NCBI GenBank assembly: GCA_003254905.1
Contig: QANU01095824.1
Coordinates: 62,001-126,000, forward strand
Origin: Nissolia schottii
Lineage: Eukaryota > Streptophyta > Magnoliopsida > Fabales > Fabaceae
DNA: 64,000 nucleotides
Reading direction: 5' to 3'
Shown: one piece after another, positions 50,206-61,938 of the stretch
Numbering within the stretch: position 1 is the stretch's first letter
Layout: every line of letters begins with the position of its first letter
Notes under the pieces: model-generated
What the model saw: the letters and a program-made list of their open reading frames with translations, nothing else
Told to the model about the DNA's origin: nothing
The model's database searches: none
Made by a program: the position numbers and the translations under genes

Positions 50206-51146
50206 TCATAGTTATCAAAATCGCAAGTTAACTTGTAAACTCGTAAGAGTTTACGAGTTTAGGTAGTAAAACCGAGCTAACTCGCATGTAAGCTCGTTTC
50301 TGGGTAAATTGGGTAAACTCGGGTAAACTCGCATAAAATCACGAGTCTACTGCTAAGTTCACGAGTTTACCACAAGCAGGGTTTTTTTTAAGGACAAAAA
50401 AAGTTTGATGTTTTTTTGCATATCTATGAATTTTTAGATTTAGGTCATTTAAGTGTTTTAGAGTTATCATTTATAGTTGCACCTACAATTGTGCTTCACC
50501 GTGCTCCGTTGTGCTCCTCCATCGTGCTCCGTCGTTGCTTGTGCTCCGTCGCTAATCCATCGTATGTATTTCATCACTCAGGGATCAACACGCCGCCTTT
50601 CTCTTGTGTTGATAGATTTTGCTTGTCATTAAGTTTATGTGGAGGAGGATATGTTCTGATTCAAACATATGTATTATGTATGAATTGAACTTAGAACTCA
50701 TATATTTCATCTTTATTTGTGCTTTGTTATGGAGGTAAATGTATTTATGAATTTCAAGTTTTATTAAATATATTTTTGTAGCATAATAATTTTTTAAAAT
50801 ATTTTTTTAATANTGATTAATTAATAGATAGACGATAAAAAATAGTTAAAAATGACCGCGCATACTTATTCACAACTTTGTATTTAAAACCGTAAAAAAT
50901 AGACCAAAATTTTAATTTTAAAAAAAAAAACAGGCTGGCAGGCTGGCCCGTTTAGACCAGCGGATTGACCATAAATGAGCTGAACCCTAAAAAGAGACAT
51001 AATTTTGGCTTGACCCGTTTGACACCCCTACATTTCACAATCAAAATGCTATATTAACAACAATTGTTGACAAAAATACATGGATAACACACAACAAGAC
51101 AAAATTAGTGTATTCAGACCCATGAATAATTAAAAGAAATTACATC
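50206..51146. other. hAT-like repeat ends, no gene
   Basis: 50210-50370 has words shared with the hAT element at 51147-51703 (AAGTTAACTTGTAAACTCGT, GAGTTTACGAGTTT), so it is probably one end of a related copy. 50930-51030 ends GGCTTGACCCGTTTGACACCCCTA, a classic plant hAT-MITE terminus. An ambiguous base lies at 50813. Confidence 0.5.
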
Positions 51147-51703
51147 CATGATTGTTAAACTCTCAAGTTAACTCGTAAACTCTTACAAGTTTACGATTTT
51201 ACTACACTAAATGAATTAACACTTATGAAAACTCTTTTTTTTATAAACTTGTATGAGTTTAAGTAAACTCTCGATTATACTAGCGAGTTTACGAGTTAAA
51301 ATCTACCTACAAGTTTACGAGTTTACCTCAAAATGTACAAATTTTATAACTTTGTTAGATACTTACCTAATTTTGTTTATATTAGACAATATCTATTGAG
51401 TTTATTAAGCTAATTTCATATATTTATCATAATTGAGCTATGTTTTATTGAATTATAAAATACTACACATAGAATAAAGTATGACATAATAACTAAGTGT
51501 CATGCATTAATGTGTATTTTATAATATTTCTTTAATTAGTTTAATTTAAAGTTAACATTATTCAATTTCAATTATAAATACAATATTTAATCAAGTTTAG
51601 TTCCTAATTATATTGCTTATAACATATTTTTTACATATGTAAACTTTTATGAGTTTGCTGAGACTCCACAAGTTTACTTAAACTCTCGAGTTTGACAATC
51701 TTG
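51147..51703. mobile_element. Non-autonomous hAT element with 8-bp target duplication
   Basis: 557 bases. The left end CATGATTGTTAAACTCTCAA is the imperfect complement of the right end, which reads CAAGATTGTCAAACTCGAGA on the other strand. Flanks are ATTACATC (51139-51146) and ATTGCATC (51704-51711), 7 of 8 identical, the duplication length of hAT transposons. AT-rich inside, no transposase. Confidence 0.75.
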
Positions 51704-51711
51704 ATTGCATC

Positions 51712-52220
51712 TCTCTCCTCCTGCTCCATTCTTGTAACTGTGTTCGTCAGTATTCCACCTCCATCATGTGTACAAAATGGTATGTCTTCTTCTTCTCCTT
51801 AAGTTTCATCATTTCTCTATTTCATTGTGTTGAAATATGTGTTAGGATGTTGGTTTCTCTGTTTTACGTTGCTCATTTGTTAATTTTCAAACATTGGTTT
51901 CCTTGAGTCAACAATGTTGGTTTGTTACTATTAGCGTGTTGGTTTATCTATTTTATGATGTTTGTTTGCTTATGCATCTTTATTGGTGTCTATGTCTGAA
52001 GTTGTTGGTTTGTTATAAGATATTGGTGAATTGGTTTTACAATGTTGATTTATTTATTTTAAGGTGTTAGTTTCTGTTATTAGTTGTTGGTTTATGTGTA
52101 GCAATTGGTTTCTTTATTATAAGATGCTGATATTTAGTTTTTAAGATGATGGTTTTTGTTCTGATATGTTGTTCATGTCGCATTCCTGTTTCACAATATA
52201 TGTCACTTGACAAATTTGAT
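51712..52220. other. Spacer rich in TTGGTTT words
   Basis: T-rich DNA with many scattered copies of GTTGGTTT or TGTTGGTTT (51840-52160). No gene, and no ordered tandem unit was found. Confidence 0.4.
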
Positions 52221-52500
52221 ATTTTCTCCGTTCATTTTTCGTTGTCACTTTTAACAAAAACGCACAGATTAAACAATCATATATATTAGCATTAAGATAG
52301 AAAAAAAAATATAGCGTAAGTTGACTAAATTAACCTTAAATAATTAGTACTATAATTATTATGTGTCATTAGGAGAATGAGAAATAATAAGGATATAATT
52401 AAAAAAATTATTTAATGCATACTTAATCTAATCAAATGGAAAATAATCTTAGAAATTTTTTTGGAAAAGAAGTGACAATAAAAAGTTGACCAAGGAAATA
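52221..52500. repeat. Mariner-type MITE family S, copy 2
   Basis: About 280 bases from ATTTTCTCCGTTCATTTTTC to AAAAAGTTGACCAAGGAAAT. The interior matches copy 1 in the AMT intron (ATAATTATTATGTGTCATTA, AATAATAAGGATATAA, TAATCTAATCAAATGG). Confidence 0.6.
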
Positions 52501-52766
52501 CATTTTTTGATCAATGTATTTACTCATTAATTTTATACATTAATTTAAGAATGTATCATAGTCGTTGAGTGACAAATATTATAGAATGGAAGGAGAGTAA
52601 TTACACATATCAATTTTAAGTCATTAAATTGCATAATAAAGTATTCTAAGTAGTTGAATATAATATTTTGCTTACTAAATAACAATAGAAAAATCTTATA
52701 TTAAATTATTATATAAAGAAAAGATTAGGGTAAGAGGCATTTAAGGTGAGATCGCCTAGACAACTC

Positions 52767-52773
52767 TATATAA
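52767..52773 (+). promoter_or_regulatory. TATA box of the small coiled-coil gene
   Basis: TATATAA, followed about 30 bases on by a CT-rich leader and, at 52843/52844, a strong donor (CAACAG/GTACGTAAG) that appears to end a non-coding first exon. Confidence 0.55.
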
Positions 52774-53058
52774 GAGCAGTGACTCGCCTTCAGAATTCAC
52801 ACCCATCTCTCTCAAGTTTTTTGCTTCCTCTTGCATACAACAGGTACGTAAGCCTTTCTCGATGGATAGCAATTTCTCTCTCTCTCTTTTTTTTTCCTCT
52901 TTCAATCGTCAATTTTTTTTATTTTTTATTTTTATATATTTTAATGTATTTGTGATATGCTATTTGATTATATGCCTGAAAGGTATGCTGAAGTGTGTAT
53001 TTTTTAATTATTTATTTATTTGTCAGTGAAGGTCGAGTCTCTTTTGTGGAATTTGAAG

Positions 53059-54242
53059 ATGGAGGGAAATGAAAACAAGACAACACCTGTCAAGATCGAG
53101 GTGGAGGATCAAATTGTTGATGTTGAATTTCCACCTTCATATCTAGATAGTGACATTGATCTTGAGAATGACCCTCCTACCCCTCCTAATTCTCCGACCA
53201 TGATTGTAGATGAGACTTTTGCTGGAAAATCTAGGTTGGAAGCTAATTAATTAGATGAAATGATGAACTAATTACAAGGCTGTTTTTAAATATTTATTTT
53301 GTCCCAACTAACATCAAGTGTTACCGATCGATTTTTATTATTTTTAGTTTTCATACAAATATACTACTACTTTTGCAGGTTGCTGACTGATTTGGTTGAT
53401 TTTGAGACTGAAAGCAAGATAAAAGATCTCGAGAAAAGACTTAAAAGAATGAAAGTGCGTAAATTAAAAGTTATTGGGTTATTATTAGGGTGGTTTGTTA
53501 GCTATCTTACTAAGTAAATATCCTATGATATCTAATTGATTTATTATGAATGATTTTTATAATTAAATTCATTAATTTTTGTTATTATGTCATGTTTTAT
53601 ATGATTGTAATAAACTTTTCATTACTCAAATTATTGAAAGAGTCAACTTATAAGAGGTTTACAAATTTGTGAATCATTTGAGCTTACGATGCACCTCTCT
53701 AAAATATTATATTAAAAAGTATTAATTTATCATATTAGATTATATAATTTATTAATATGTCATATTAGATCATGAAATAATAACAAAAATTAATGAATTT
53801 AGTTGTAAAAATAATTTAAAATGAATAAATTAGGTACCATAGGATATTTACCTCATAAGGTAGCTAAGAACTCACCTACTACTACTATTATTATTATTAT
53901 TATTATGTTTTAGTGTTATTGTTTTTTCATCTACTTGTACACGAACTTAGATCATCATGGTATTCTTTTCCATCAATTACCATAAAGACTAGGACTGCGA
54001 ATGTTATTGTGCAGAACTTACAGGTGCACTCAATTTTTTTTTTCTTGGTTAAATATGTTATGCTATCACTTGACTGATTTTGTATAGTATTTTTTTTAAT
54101 TTTATATAATTGATATTGTTTTATATATTTATTTAACTAGGCCGAAGAATCATTTCTTCGAAATACACTGCTTTGCTACCAGGATACCAATGAGAAAATA
54201 GTTGAAGAGACTGCAAGGGTAAGAGCTGTGAATGAGGCATAA
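53059..54242 (+). CDS. Small acidic coiled-coil protein of unknown function, 120 aa
   Basis: Predicted from splice signals and frame. A non-coding exon ends at 52843; coding exons are 53059-53234 (exon starts at 53027 after TTTGTCAG), 53379-53454, a 9-base exon 54015-54023 (AACTTACAG) and 54141-54242. Product: acidic, proline-containing N terminus (MEGNENKTTPVKIEVEDQIV; NDPPTPPNSPTMIVDE), then a charged helix (TESKIKDLEKRLKRMK, NLQ, AEESFLRNTLLCYQDTNEKI), probably a coiled coil. The final TAA (54240-54242) stands where CAA would let the frame run ten codons more (LRLLEDEEK), so the protein may be slightly shortened. I do not recognise the family. The TATA box and consistent GT-AG junctions argue for a real gene; the micro-exon is the weakest point. 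Confidence 0.5.
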
Positions 54243-55298
54243 CTTAGGCTGCTTGAAGACGAAGAGAAATAATTTTGATAATGGTTAAATGTATTTAGAC
54301 AGGTCAAAATAATCTGTAATTGAAAGTTAAATTAATCCTTCAATTAATTATTATTATTGTGTTATTACATTTTTGTAAATTTTTCATATCAAATTGGCTG
54401 TAGCTATAACAATTGGGGATTGTAAATGAGTTATAGCGGTACTTACAATTGCAAATGAAGTTGAGCTAGCTAGCACTTAAAATTTGTGATCACAAGTGTT
54501 GTCATAGCCACATTTTCAACTTTTAGTAGTGCCGCAATTTTATTTACAATCTCAATTGTTATTAGATCTTTTTTTAATGTGACAAATTAGCGAAAATGTA
54601 AGTGACAACAAATTAAATGACTAACTTAACCAACAATTTACAATTATAAGCATTATAAAGTTAAATTTTAATTTCAAGAATTAAAATAACTCATACCTAC
54701 AATTTTGGGGATAAAAATGAGAATTACCGTATGTTTGACCAGTTCTTTCTCATATAACTCATATAGACTAGTCAAAACAAACCGAAACTAGTCTAAACTA
54801 GAACTAAATAAATTTTATTTGACTATTATTTCAAACAAATATTCCTTTATATTATATGTCATGAATATTTTAGTATATTTCATAGAATATGAAAACTTCA
54901 ATAAAAGAATGTATAACCCATAGAATTTAAGTTTGTACTAGTTTTTTTTCCCTATTGAATCCTTGCATTTGTATACTAACAAATTATGAAACTATGGTTG
55001 TGATTTCAGCGGATGTCGCAGATCTGATCCAAATGGAACAGTGGTTGGAGGACCATCAGAGGATTTGAGAGTTTTGCTTCTCAGAAGTCATTATGACAAT
55101 ATTAATAGAACTTACGAGTATCTTATCTAGCCGCTATGGTTATCATATATTTCGAATTCAGCTTTGTTATTGTTGTCGTTTAAATAAAATTAAAGTAGTA
55201 CTGTATGCCTTTGCAGTCTTATCCCTCACCTTCTTCAATTTCCAATTATATATTTCCTGTGAAAATTCTTCAGTCTGCAATATTGATACAAGTAGGGT

Positions 55299-55338
<40 letters not shown>

Positions 55339-56600
55339 TAATTTAATCTAAACCACCACTGAAAGTTTTTGGAAACTTACACAAATCAGATTGACCTACT
55401 ATAGGGTCAAAGTCTCCTAATACTGTCTTTTCTACTCACATAATTTAATCCAATTTTCTATTTAAGAGGATGCAAATATTCAACCACTTGAATTAGCAAA
55501 ATATTTGTTCCCGTTAGTACTCTACAACTTTGTTCCCATAAAGTTTAGCATAAAGTTGGCTAGATTGGTGTCTAATCATATCTAGCATCGATGTTGGAGA
55601 CGCGAAGGTTTTTAGTGTTAGTTTTATTTTGGTGTTTCTATGTCCTGTAGTATTTAGGCATTGAGATTTGTTTATTAGGTAACTACACAGCATGATACAT
55701 TGGTGCAGTTTCAAATTGCCCCTTAAATTGTTTGGGGGTTTGAATACTCTTTTTTTAATATTGACTTTTATACCTAGGGATTTTTTCAATGGAGTTTTAA
55801 TGAAGTTCGAATCCTACATACATACCAAGATTTGTTGAATTTTGGTGGGTGGTGCGAGATGCTCGCTTGGGGTTTAGGAGGTTATTAAATTTAGAATTAA
55901 GGGTTAAGATTTGGGATTTAGGGGGTTATTAAATTTCTTGTTTATCTTCTTTAATAAACGATAATGACACAATCACATCACCAAAATTTGACATAGGATG
56001 AGTCTAATGAATTATGAGACCCAAGTAAGATCACGCGTAGGTAGAAACATGTATAGACCAAACAAAATAGGCTTTCACCTATCAAATCAAACATATGATA
56101 AGAGTGTTGATAAGTTGGGCATATATATGTTCAAAGAAAGTATTTGAAGACCAACACAATCTTAAGTCTTAATTTTCTTTGGGAGAAGTAACTATCACAT
56201 GGGAGGATATGATTTTGTGGCGGTTAATTACTCTGTAATGGGGAACAATTTAAATTGTCCCTCTCAATTCAAAAGAGCAAATAATGATAAAAGTGGGGAT
56301 AATTTGATACAACGCGGATTCCTGGAATCATTCAACTATTAATACGACTGCTCTATTTTTTTTATCATAAAGGCGGATGGTTATATGTGAGTAGAGAAAC
56401 ACGATTATTTAGGATTTAGGGCTTGAGATTTGGGATACAACCTATAAATGCATATGTTAGTAATGAAACGGCGCGTTTTGTTTTCTAATATTATCAACTG
56501 GTAGTCTCTTTGCGATGGATATATTTATCGGTAATGACTTTTTGAATGAGTAGGATATATGCCACCCAAATGAAATGCAAATTTTCATTTAATAAGGTTT
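54243..56600. other. 3' flank of the small gene and spacer
   Basis: A GTAAGAGC within the last exon (54219 onward) is an alternative donor. A frame after an acceptor at about 55012 (GCRRSDPNGTVVGGPSEDLR) could be an extra exon or 3' UTR. A poly-T tract of about 37 bases lies at 55300-55336. Nothing else recognised. Confidence 0.35.
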
Positions 56601-57850
56601 CGACGGATACTTCCGGTGGATAAATCTTCGAACACTACAACACATGCATCTCCTGTTCTTCCTCATTTCTCCACTCTATTCCTTTTCTCTAACCTTCTTC
56701 TCCTTCTTCTTTCTTACCTCGCCACCACCCTCCCTTGCTCAACCCCCACTAAGGTCGCCCCCTGCCTCACTTGCACAACCCTCGACCGCCTTGTTGTCAC
56801 CTCCCCGACACAATCCCCCATTGAGGATGCCTCCTCATTACTGAGGCCACCTACACCATCACCGAGTGCCGCCTCTGAGGCCAACTCCTCGCAACCATTG
56901 GTAAGCTTCCTCTCACTCTTTTTTTCCTCACAATAATGAACGACTATAGGATAGATGACTTGATGTTTTGATACATAATATATGACTAATTAATGAAATT
57001 CAGTTTGAGATGGGTAATTGATAATATGGTGATATGGTATATGTATGGTAATTTATGTTCTTCATTCTTTTGGCCTGAATTATTATGTGAAATGTGTGTA
57101 TGTGTGAAAATGTGTGTGTATGTGTATGTTAATTAGTGAAATATGTGTATGTGTGATAAAGTGTGTGTGTATGTGTGATAATATGTATGCGTGTATGTAT
57201 GCGTAAGTGTTAGCGTGTGTGTGTGTAATGTTGAGCTTTGTGTCATTTTATAATAATACTTACTGGATTACGCTACAAACTAAAGATGAAGTGTTGCTTT
57301 GTTCATAGATAGATCCATGAAATTTAAGGAATCTCATATATACAATGAAGAATTTGATTTTGAAAAGTACATTTATCAACAAAAGCTACTATCAACAGAT
57401 TCACAAGCACTTATTATCAATGATGACCTATCAAAATTAAAACAGAAACAAGTAACATCTATAAAAAATAAACACAATACCCAAATTTGCACAGCAGATC
57501 AAATAGAGAAAATAGAAACCTTGAAACTATCTCAAGTAGAATTTCAAGCGTGACATTCATAAAGCCGAGTAAGTAGACATCAAGACAAGGCCAACACAAA
57601 CCTTGAAGGGTAAATGACTTTAACACTAGCGACTTCCTTTGATATAGATTTCAAAAATATCTCTGACGGCTTAACCCGTGACAGAAGCCACAACCCCAAC
57701 TTGCAAGACACAACTCAAAATCACAATGGAGCAAAAATAAGGATATAGCCCCACATAAAACATATTTGAACTCTGCAATGCAAAAACTCACCCATGAACC
57801 TTCTTCTTGAAAGATCCATTCGGTGCCTTTTCCAAACCAATCCAAGCTTT
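56601..57850. other. Pro/Ser-rich short frames and a GT-rich tract
   Basis: Frames at 56616-56936 (TTG start) and 56644-56844 overlap and look like a low-complexity Pro/Leu/Ser translation. A degenerate TGTGTATGTG tract runs from about 57085 to 57225. The 84-codon frame at 57299-57553 begins with TTG and has no domain. Confidence 0.35.
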
Positions 57851-57989
57851 ATTCATCTATATCGCACCGCAACCACAAGAAAAAGAAGAAAAGAAAAACC
57901 AAAACCAAAAACAAAACCAAACAAAGCAGTAGGTCAAAAAACAAACACGTATTGGTATACTAAAAAAATGTGACACATTGAAACAAAGA

Positions 57990-58471
57990 CATTGAACAAG
58001 ATCAGTTGTGTTCCCTGTCCTGTGTGGATTCACTAGAATCTCTTGAATTTCTCTGTTGAGAGAAATCTGCTTGAACAATGTGGATTTCAGATCCTTTGAT
58101 GATGGATTGGAATTCGAAGCGTTGGATCGAAACATGCGGTTCCAAACGATTAGGAGCCCTAACTGCCGCTCACGCAAGACGTTGATGGCGCATAATTCGG
58201 ATTCCTTCATTTGATTAGAGAAGGAATCGGCGAAGGAGGAGAAGCTAGCGGCGACACCTCTGTGGCGGAGATCAGCGACAGAGAAGAAAAGGAGGAAAGC
58301 AAGGATGGAGAAAATGTACCTATTCTGGAGCTTGAAGCTGAAACTACAGACTCGCGATCTGAAGTCTTCGACGTGGAATGCGCCACCGATGAAGGTGGCG
58401 GCAGAGGGAAGAGTGGGAGGCTTCCTTGCATTATGCTCGATGAGGTTGTGGCATTCATTATTCGCGGGCAT
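57990..58471 (-). pseudogene. Gene-like remnant of unknown family
   Basis: A long reverse frame (ATG at 58471) reads PANNECHNLIEHNARKPPTL, a short hydrophobic run (YIFSILAFLLFF), then GVAASFSSFADSFSNQMKES, LGLLIVWNRMFRSNASNSN, KDLKSTLFKQISLNREIQEI. The second half looks like real helical protein, with codon use and GC higher than its surroundings; the hydrophobic run may be a translated intron. I do not recognise the family. It lies next to CACTA-like subterminal repeats (58770-58895), so it could be a gene piece captured by a transposon. Confidence 0.35.
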
Positions 58472-58769
58472 GCCTCCATTGATTCTTGTCAATGTTCTTC
58501 ACAGTTCGCACTAAAAAGACCACATTTGGCCTCTTTGTGTCGCGATGGAAGGGAACGAGGTGGTTGCCGCTGTGAGTGATAGCGGGATGGGTGGTGCATG
58601 GTCAGCTCAAGGGAGGTGGTGCAACGGAGGAGCGTACTAGGGTTGGGATAAATAGATCTAGAGCAAGAAGGTTCAAGTCAAGAGAGAGAGAAAACAAATG
58701 ACTTTTTATGTTTTTTTTTCTTCTAATTTTCTCTTTCTTTTTCTTCCTTTCCTTTTTTTTTTTAATTAG

Positions 58770-58905
58770 GAACCGCCGCTAGCATCAATAAACCACTGCA
58801 AAGTGTTTACATTTCACGGCGGTTACATCAAATTGCCACTATATGTCTTTGATTAATGAAATAGTGACGGTTGGGTCAAATCGCCACTAAATACCAATTT
58901 TCTTA
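58770..58905. repeat. CACTA-like subterminal repeats
   Basis: Words ACCGCCGCTAG, CACGGCGGTTACATCAAATT, GCCACTATATG, GTGACGGTTGGGTCAAATCG and GCCACTAAAT recur in both orientations, followed by a decayed end TTTTCTTAGGGC where TTTTCTTATAGTG-like sequence would be expected. Probably one terminus of an old element. The other end was not identified. Confidence 0.5.
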
Positions 58906-59419
58906 GGGCATTCAATGTTGTTATATTTATAATTGTTAGGTCTAAATTACGTAAAAAAAAAAAACTCATCAATTTACGCAATAGAGGTAGACTAAAATGC
59001 TCTACCGCTAAAAAGAGGCACTTTGGCAATTTCGGTCACTAAAGAAATTGGGTTTCTAATGCAAAAATGTTTGAGGTTAAAAGTCCATGCTCAAGCGTTT
59101 CAACTTTGAGGCAAGAAGCTATTATGTGTGAAAAATTACAACTTTTGCTATAGACATCCGATTGACGTGATTCAAGCAAAGCTAAGAGATCTACAACTTT
59201 TGGTTGAAGTTGATTAGAGATTCTTCCATTGTCAAGGAGAAAATTCAATGACAAAGTCAAAGTTAAAGATCAGCTCAACATAGTCCCTTTGCCATTGCTT
59301 CTCATGGAGAGTTATCAACAATATACTAATTAGCTAACCAATTTCAATATTTTATTGAGTATTTTAAATCAATATTCCACCTTTAGAATACCACCAACAT
59401 CACTATTATAATATAAATT
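58906..59419. other. Spacer before the CACTA element
   Basis: No gene. A short reverse frame (59039-59260) has no domain. Confidence 0.4.
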
Positions 59420-59828
59420 CACTACAAGAAAAACGCGCATTACCGTCAGAGTTAGCGTCATAATTTTTCCAAATTACTGACAGATTTTTTTTACTTTTCG
59501 TTGGACTTTCCGTCAAAAATGGGACCGACGGTAATAGCCTCGATGGAAACTTATTACCGTTGGATACGAAGAGCCGATAGTAGTTAGCGTTGGCGAAGAC
59601 CAACGGTAATGGCAGCCCAAGAATGGTTCGGGTTGAACCATTTACCGTCGAACACAACTGATGGTAATTATATTAATATTTGCACATAATTTATGACAAA
59701 TTATCGTCGACATTTTTTGACAGTAATTATATTAATATTTTTATTTGAATTACCGTCGGCTAGAACCAACAGAAATTTGATGATATTTGCTCATACTTAT
59801 GACAAATTGTTTTCGTTCATTTCATGGT

Positions 59829-60000
59829 TCGGTATTTTGGTGTCCTAGGTGTAGAGGAACCACACCATTCCATCCCGAACTTGATGGTTAAACTCTACTG
59901 CAGTGACGATACTGTAGGGGAGATCTTGCAAAAAAATAGCTCGACGTGCCAGGATGATAAAAAGCTTAAGACCTCTCATTCTTATTACTTTTTCAATAAC
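59829..60000 (+). pseudogene. rrn5: Plastid 5S rRNA (rrn5) insertion, NUPT
   Basis: From about 59833 the sequence follows chloroplast 5S rRNA: TGTCCTAGGTGTAGAGGAAC, TCCATCCCGAACTTGATGGT, TAAACTCTACTGCAGTGACG, ATACTGTAGGGGAGATCTTG, AATAGCTCGACG, CCAGGATGAT. The plastid spacer then continues (AAAAAGCTTAAGACCTCTCA). Differences from the plastid gene as I know it are mostly C-to-T or G-to-A (GTGTAG for GCGTAG, CTGCAG for CTGCGG, AGATCTTG for AGGTCCTG), the pattern of methylated-DNA decay. It is not nuclear 5S rRNA, whose sequence differs. It is inside the CACTA element and not expected to be functional. Confidence 0.9.
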
Positions 60001-60109
60001 AGCGCTTGAAAAAAAGACTTTTTTTTCCTTACCTTTCCCTCTCTTTTTTCTATTTCTAATTTATTTCTATTCATTATTGGTTAGAATTATAGAACATTAC
60101 ATAGTACAT

Positions 60110-60112
<3 letters not shown>

Positions 60113-60147
<35 letters not shown>
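60113..60147. repeat. TA microsatellite
   Basis: About 17 TA units inside the CACTA element, preceded by ACATTACATAGTACATTACA. Confidence 0.9.
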
Positions 60148-60151
<4 letters not shown>

Positions 60152-60359
60152 TTCAAATTTCTATTCCATATTTTTTAGTTTATTTTGATACAGCCAGAGC
60201 CTAATTATATTAATTTTTAATCCAAATTTTTGTCGGACATTAACCGACGGTAAAGAAAATTAAATCAAAAAAATATTTTAATGTTATTTTATTGTTATTA
60301 TACTTTCAAATATTATATTATTGTTATTGTATATTGTTATTATACTTTCAGTAGATGAA

Positions 60360-61399
60360 CCCGCCGATCGAGGCCCCTTCATAGTAACTGAGAGCTGTTT
60401 CCTCCAGCCGTACTCGCTGTTGCAGTTGATACCGCCAACCACCTTGAGCTAGCCCACGTTATCATCAATGGGGTCTAGCTCAGTACCCGGGGGCGCACTC
60501 CAACCCACTAAGTCTGTGCAGCCTAAAGTGCCTCCTCGAGAATGCACCCTACAAAAATAAAAAAAGTTAATGATTATTATTATAGGAAATTAAAATTAAC
60601 ATTTATGAAGTATGTAATAAAGCAATTAACAATGGTTAATACATGAGAATACTCACCGCAATTTGTTGTGAGTAATCGTCACCCCACTGAGACTTATCCA
60701 CCTTGGTGGTGTGCATCTCACGGAACAGCTCGGCCTCCGATGGCTCCCAACCCATCTGCCGGCATTACATGCTCCGTTGTTTAAATATTAGTTTCAAATG
60801 TAAAGTAGTCATTTAAGTACAAAATTAAAAATACAATACATAATGATTGTAGAATAAATTTAGGCGTGCAATTACGTACCATCTTGAGCAGTGTTGATGG
60901 CAAACTCGCGGAGCCGTCGGTGTGAACGTTGCCCCCCCGACCTTGAGTGCGAGCATGCTTTGAGTTCTTAGACTGAGCTTTAAACTCGTCTAAGGCCCAA
61001 ATGACGTGAAGCTGAGCAAGCTGCTTTGGAGTCAACCAGCTCGAGTCTTTGTCCTTCCCCGAGCGAATGTCCCTAGCAGCTGCTGGAGACGACGGCTGGC
61101 TTGATAATTGAAAGCCTTTCTTCATGCCGGCCTCTTCGGAAGGATCATACTCGAAATGATCTTGAAAAAACAAATATGAAAACATTAATTAGTAATTAAT
61201 AACATAAATAATTGAAAAACTAAAAATTTATATTTATTAAAAAATAATAAAAAAATTACCTTCCATAGATTGAACATGTGTGCCTTCTCCTCCTTAGTGT
61301 ACTCCTGCCACTTAGAGATGACTCTGTTGTAGGATTTTTTATTGTCTCTGGAACGGCGTAGCTAGGAGCCTCGTGGGGAATCCACCTACATATACAACC

Positions 61400-61433
<34 letters not shown>

Positions 61434-61938
61434 TAGTAATATTAAAAAAAAGTAAATACAAACCCTAAATATATTGCATATAAAATAAAACAAAAAAAAT
61501 TAACAATACTTACCCAATGTTATTCTCGTCTAGCTGGATCCGGATCCGCCCTCATCGTGATGCAGATCCCTGGGATAGGGGGCCGGTGGGAGTCTCCAGC
61601 TGTGGTGGCTGTGGCGGTTGTAGCGACTGGCTTGCCTCTGAGGAAGCACGAGGTGATGGACTTGGCTGCGCGCCGTAACTCCCAAACCTCGTTGCCCCTA
61701 ACGACAGACGAGGCATGAAACTGAGCTGCGGCAGGACATCGACTGAAGGGAGGGCATTGTCTCCTACTGACGACAACGGCACGTAGCCCGGGGTCAGCAT
61801 AAAACCGTCCCTGACGGTCGGGCTGGATGACGTCGGCGTGCTGGTCAATGTCAAACCTGAGCGGCCGCCTTGGCCCCTCCCCCTACTCCGCCCAGACACG
61901 AAATAATAGTCTGGCAATTTTCCCTTTCCCTTATCCAT
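60360..61938 (-). pseudogene. Broken TNP1/Transposase_24-type gene of the CACTA element
   Basis: Reverse-strand pieces: 61938-61518 (MDKGKGKLPDYYFVSGRSRG, Ser/Pro-rich linker, then a TGA at 61552 and IRIQLDENNIG before a GTAAGT donor); about 61388-61261 (a TAG, then RRSRDNKKSYNRVISKWQEY, KEEKAHMFNLWK); about 61160-60881 (HFEYDPSEEAGMKKGFQLSS, SWLTPKQLAQLHVIWALDEF, GGNVHTDGSAS); about 60764-60659 (MGWEPSEAELFREMHTTKVD, QWGDDYSQQIA); and about 60546-60360 (VHSRGGTLGCTDLVGW, GGINCNSEYGWRKQ, one internal TAG). The order, linker-rich N terminus, K-W-x-E-Y region, H-T-x-G-S-A-S and a late E-x-F-x-x-x-H-T-x-K block, is that of plant En/Spm accessory proteins (Pfam Transposase_24). At least three stop codons make it non-functional. 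Confidence 0.75.

Noticed and set aside
53020..53058. Longer N terminus for the small coiled-coil gene
   Set aside because: It would begin with TTG upstream of a good splice acceptor (TTTGTCAG at 53019-53026); the first ATG in the exon is at 53059.
59829..60000. Possible nuclear 5S rRNA gene
   Set aside because: The sequence follows plastid 5S rRNA and its plastid spacer, not the nuclear 5S sequence.
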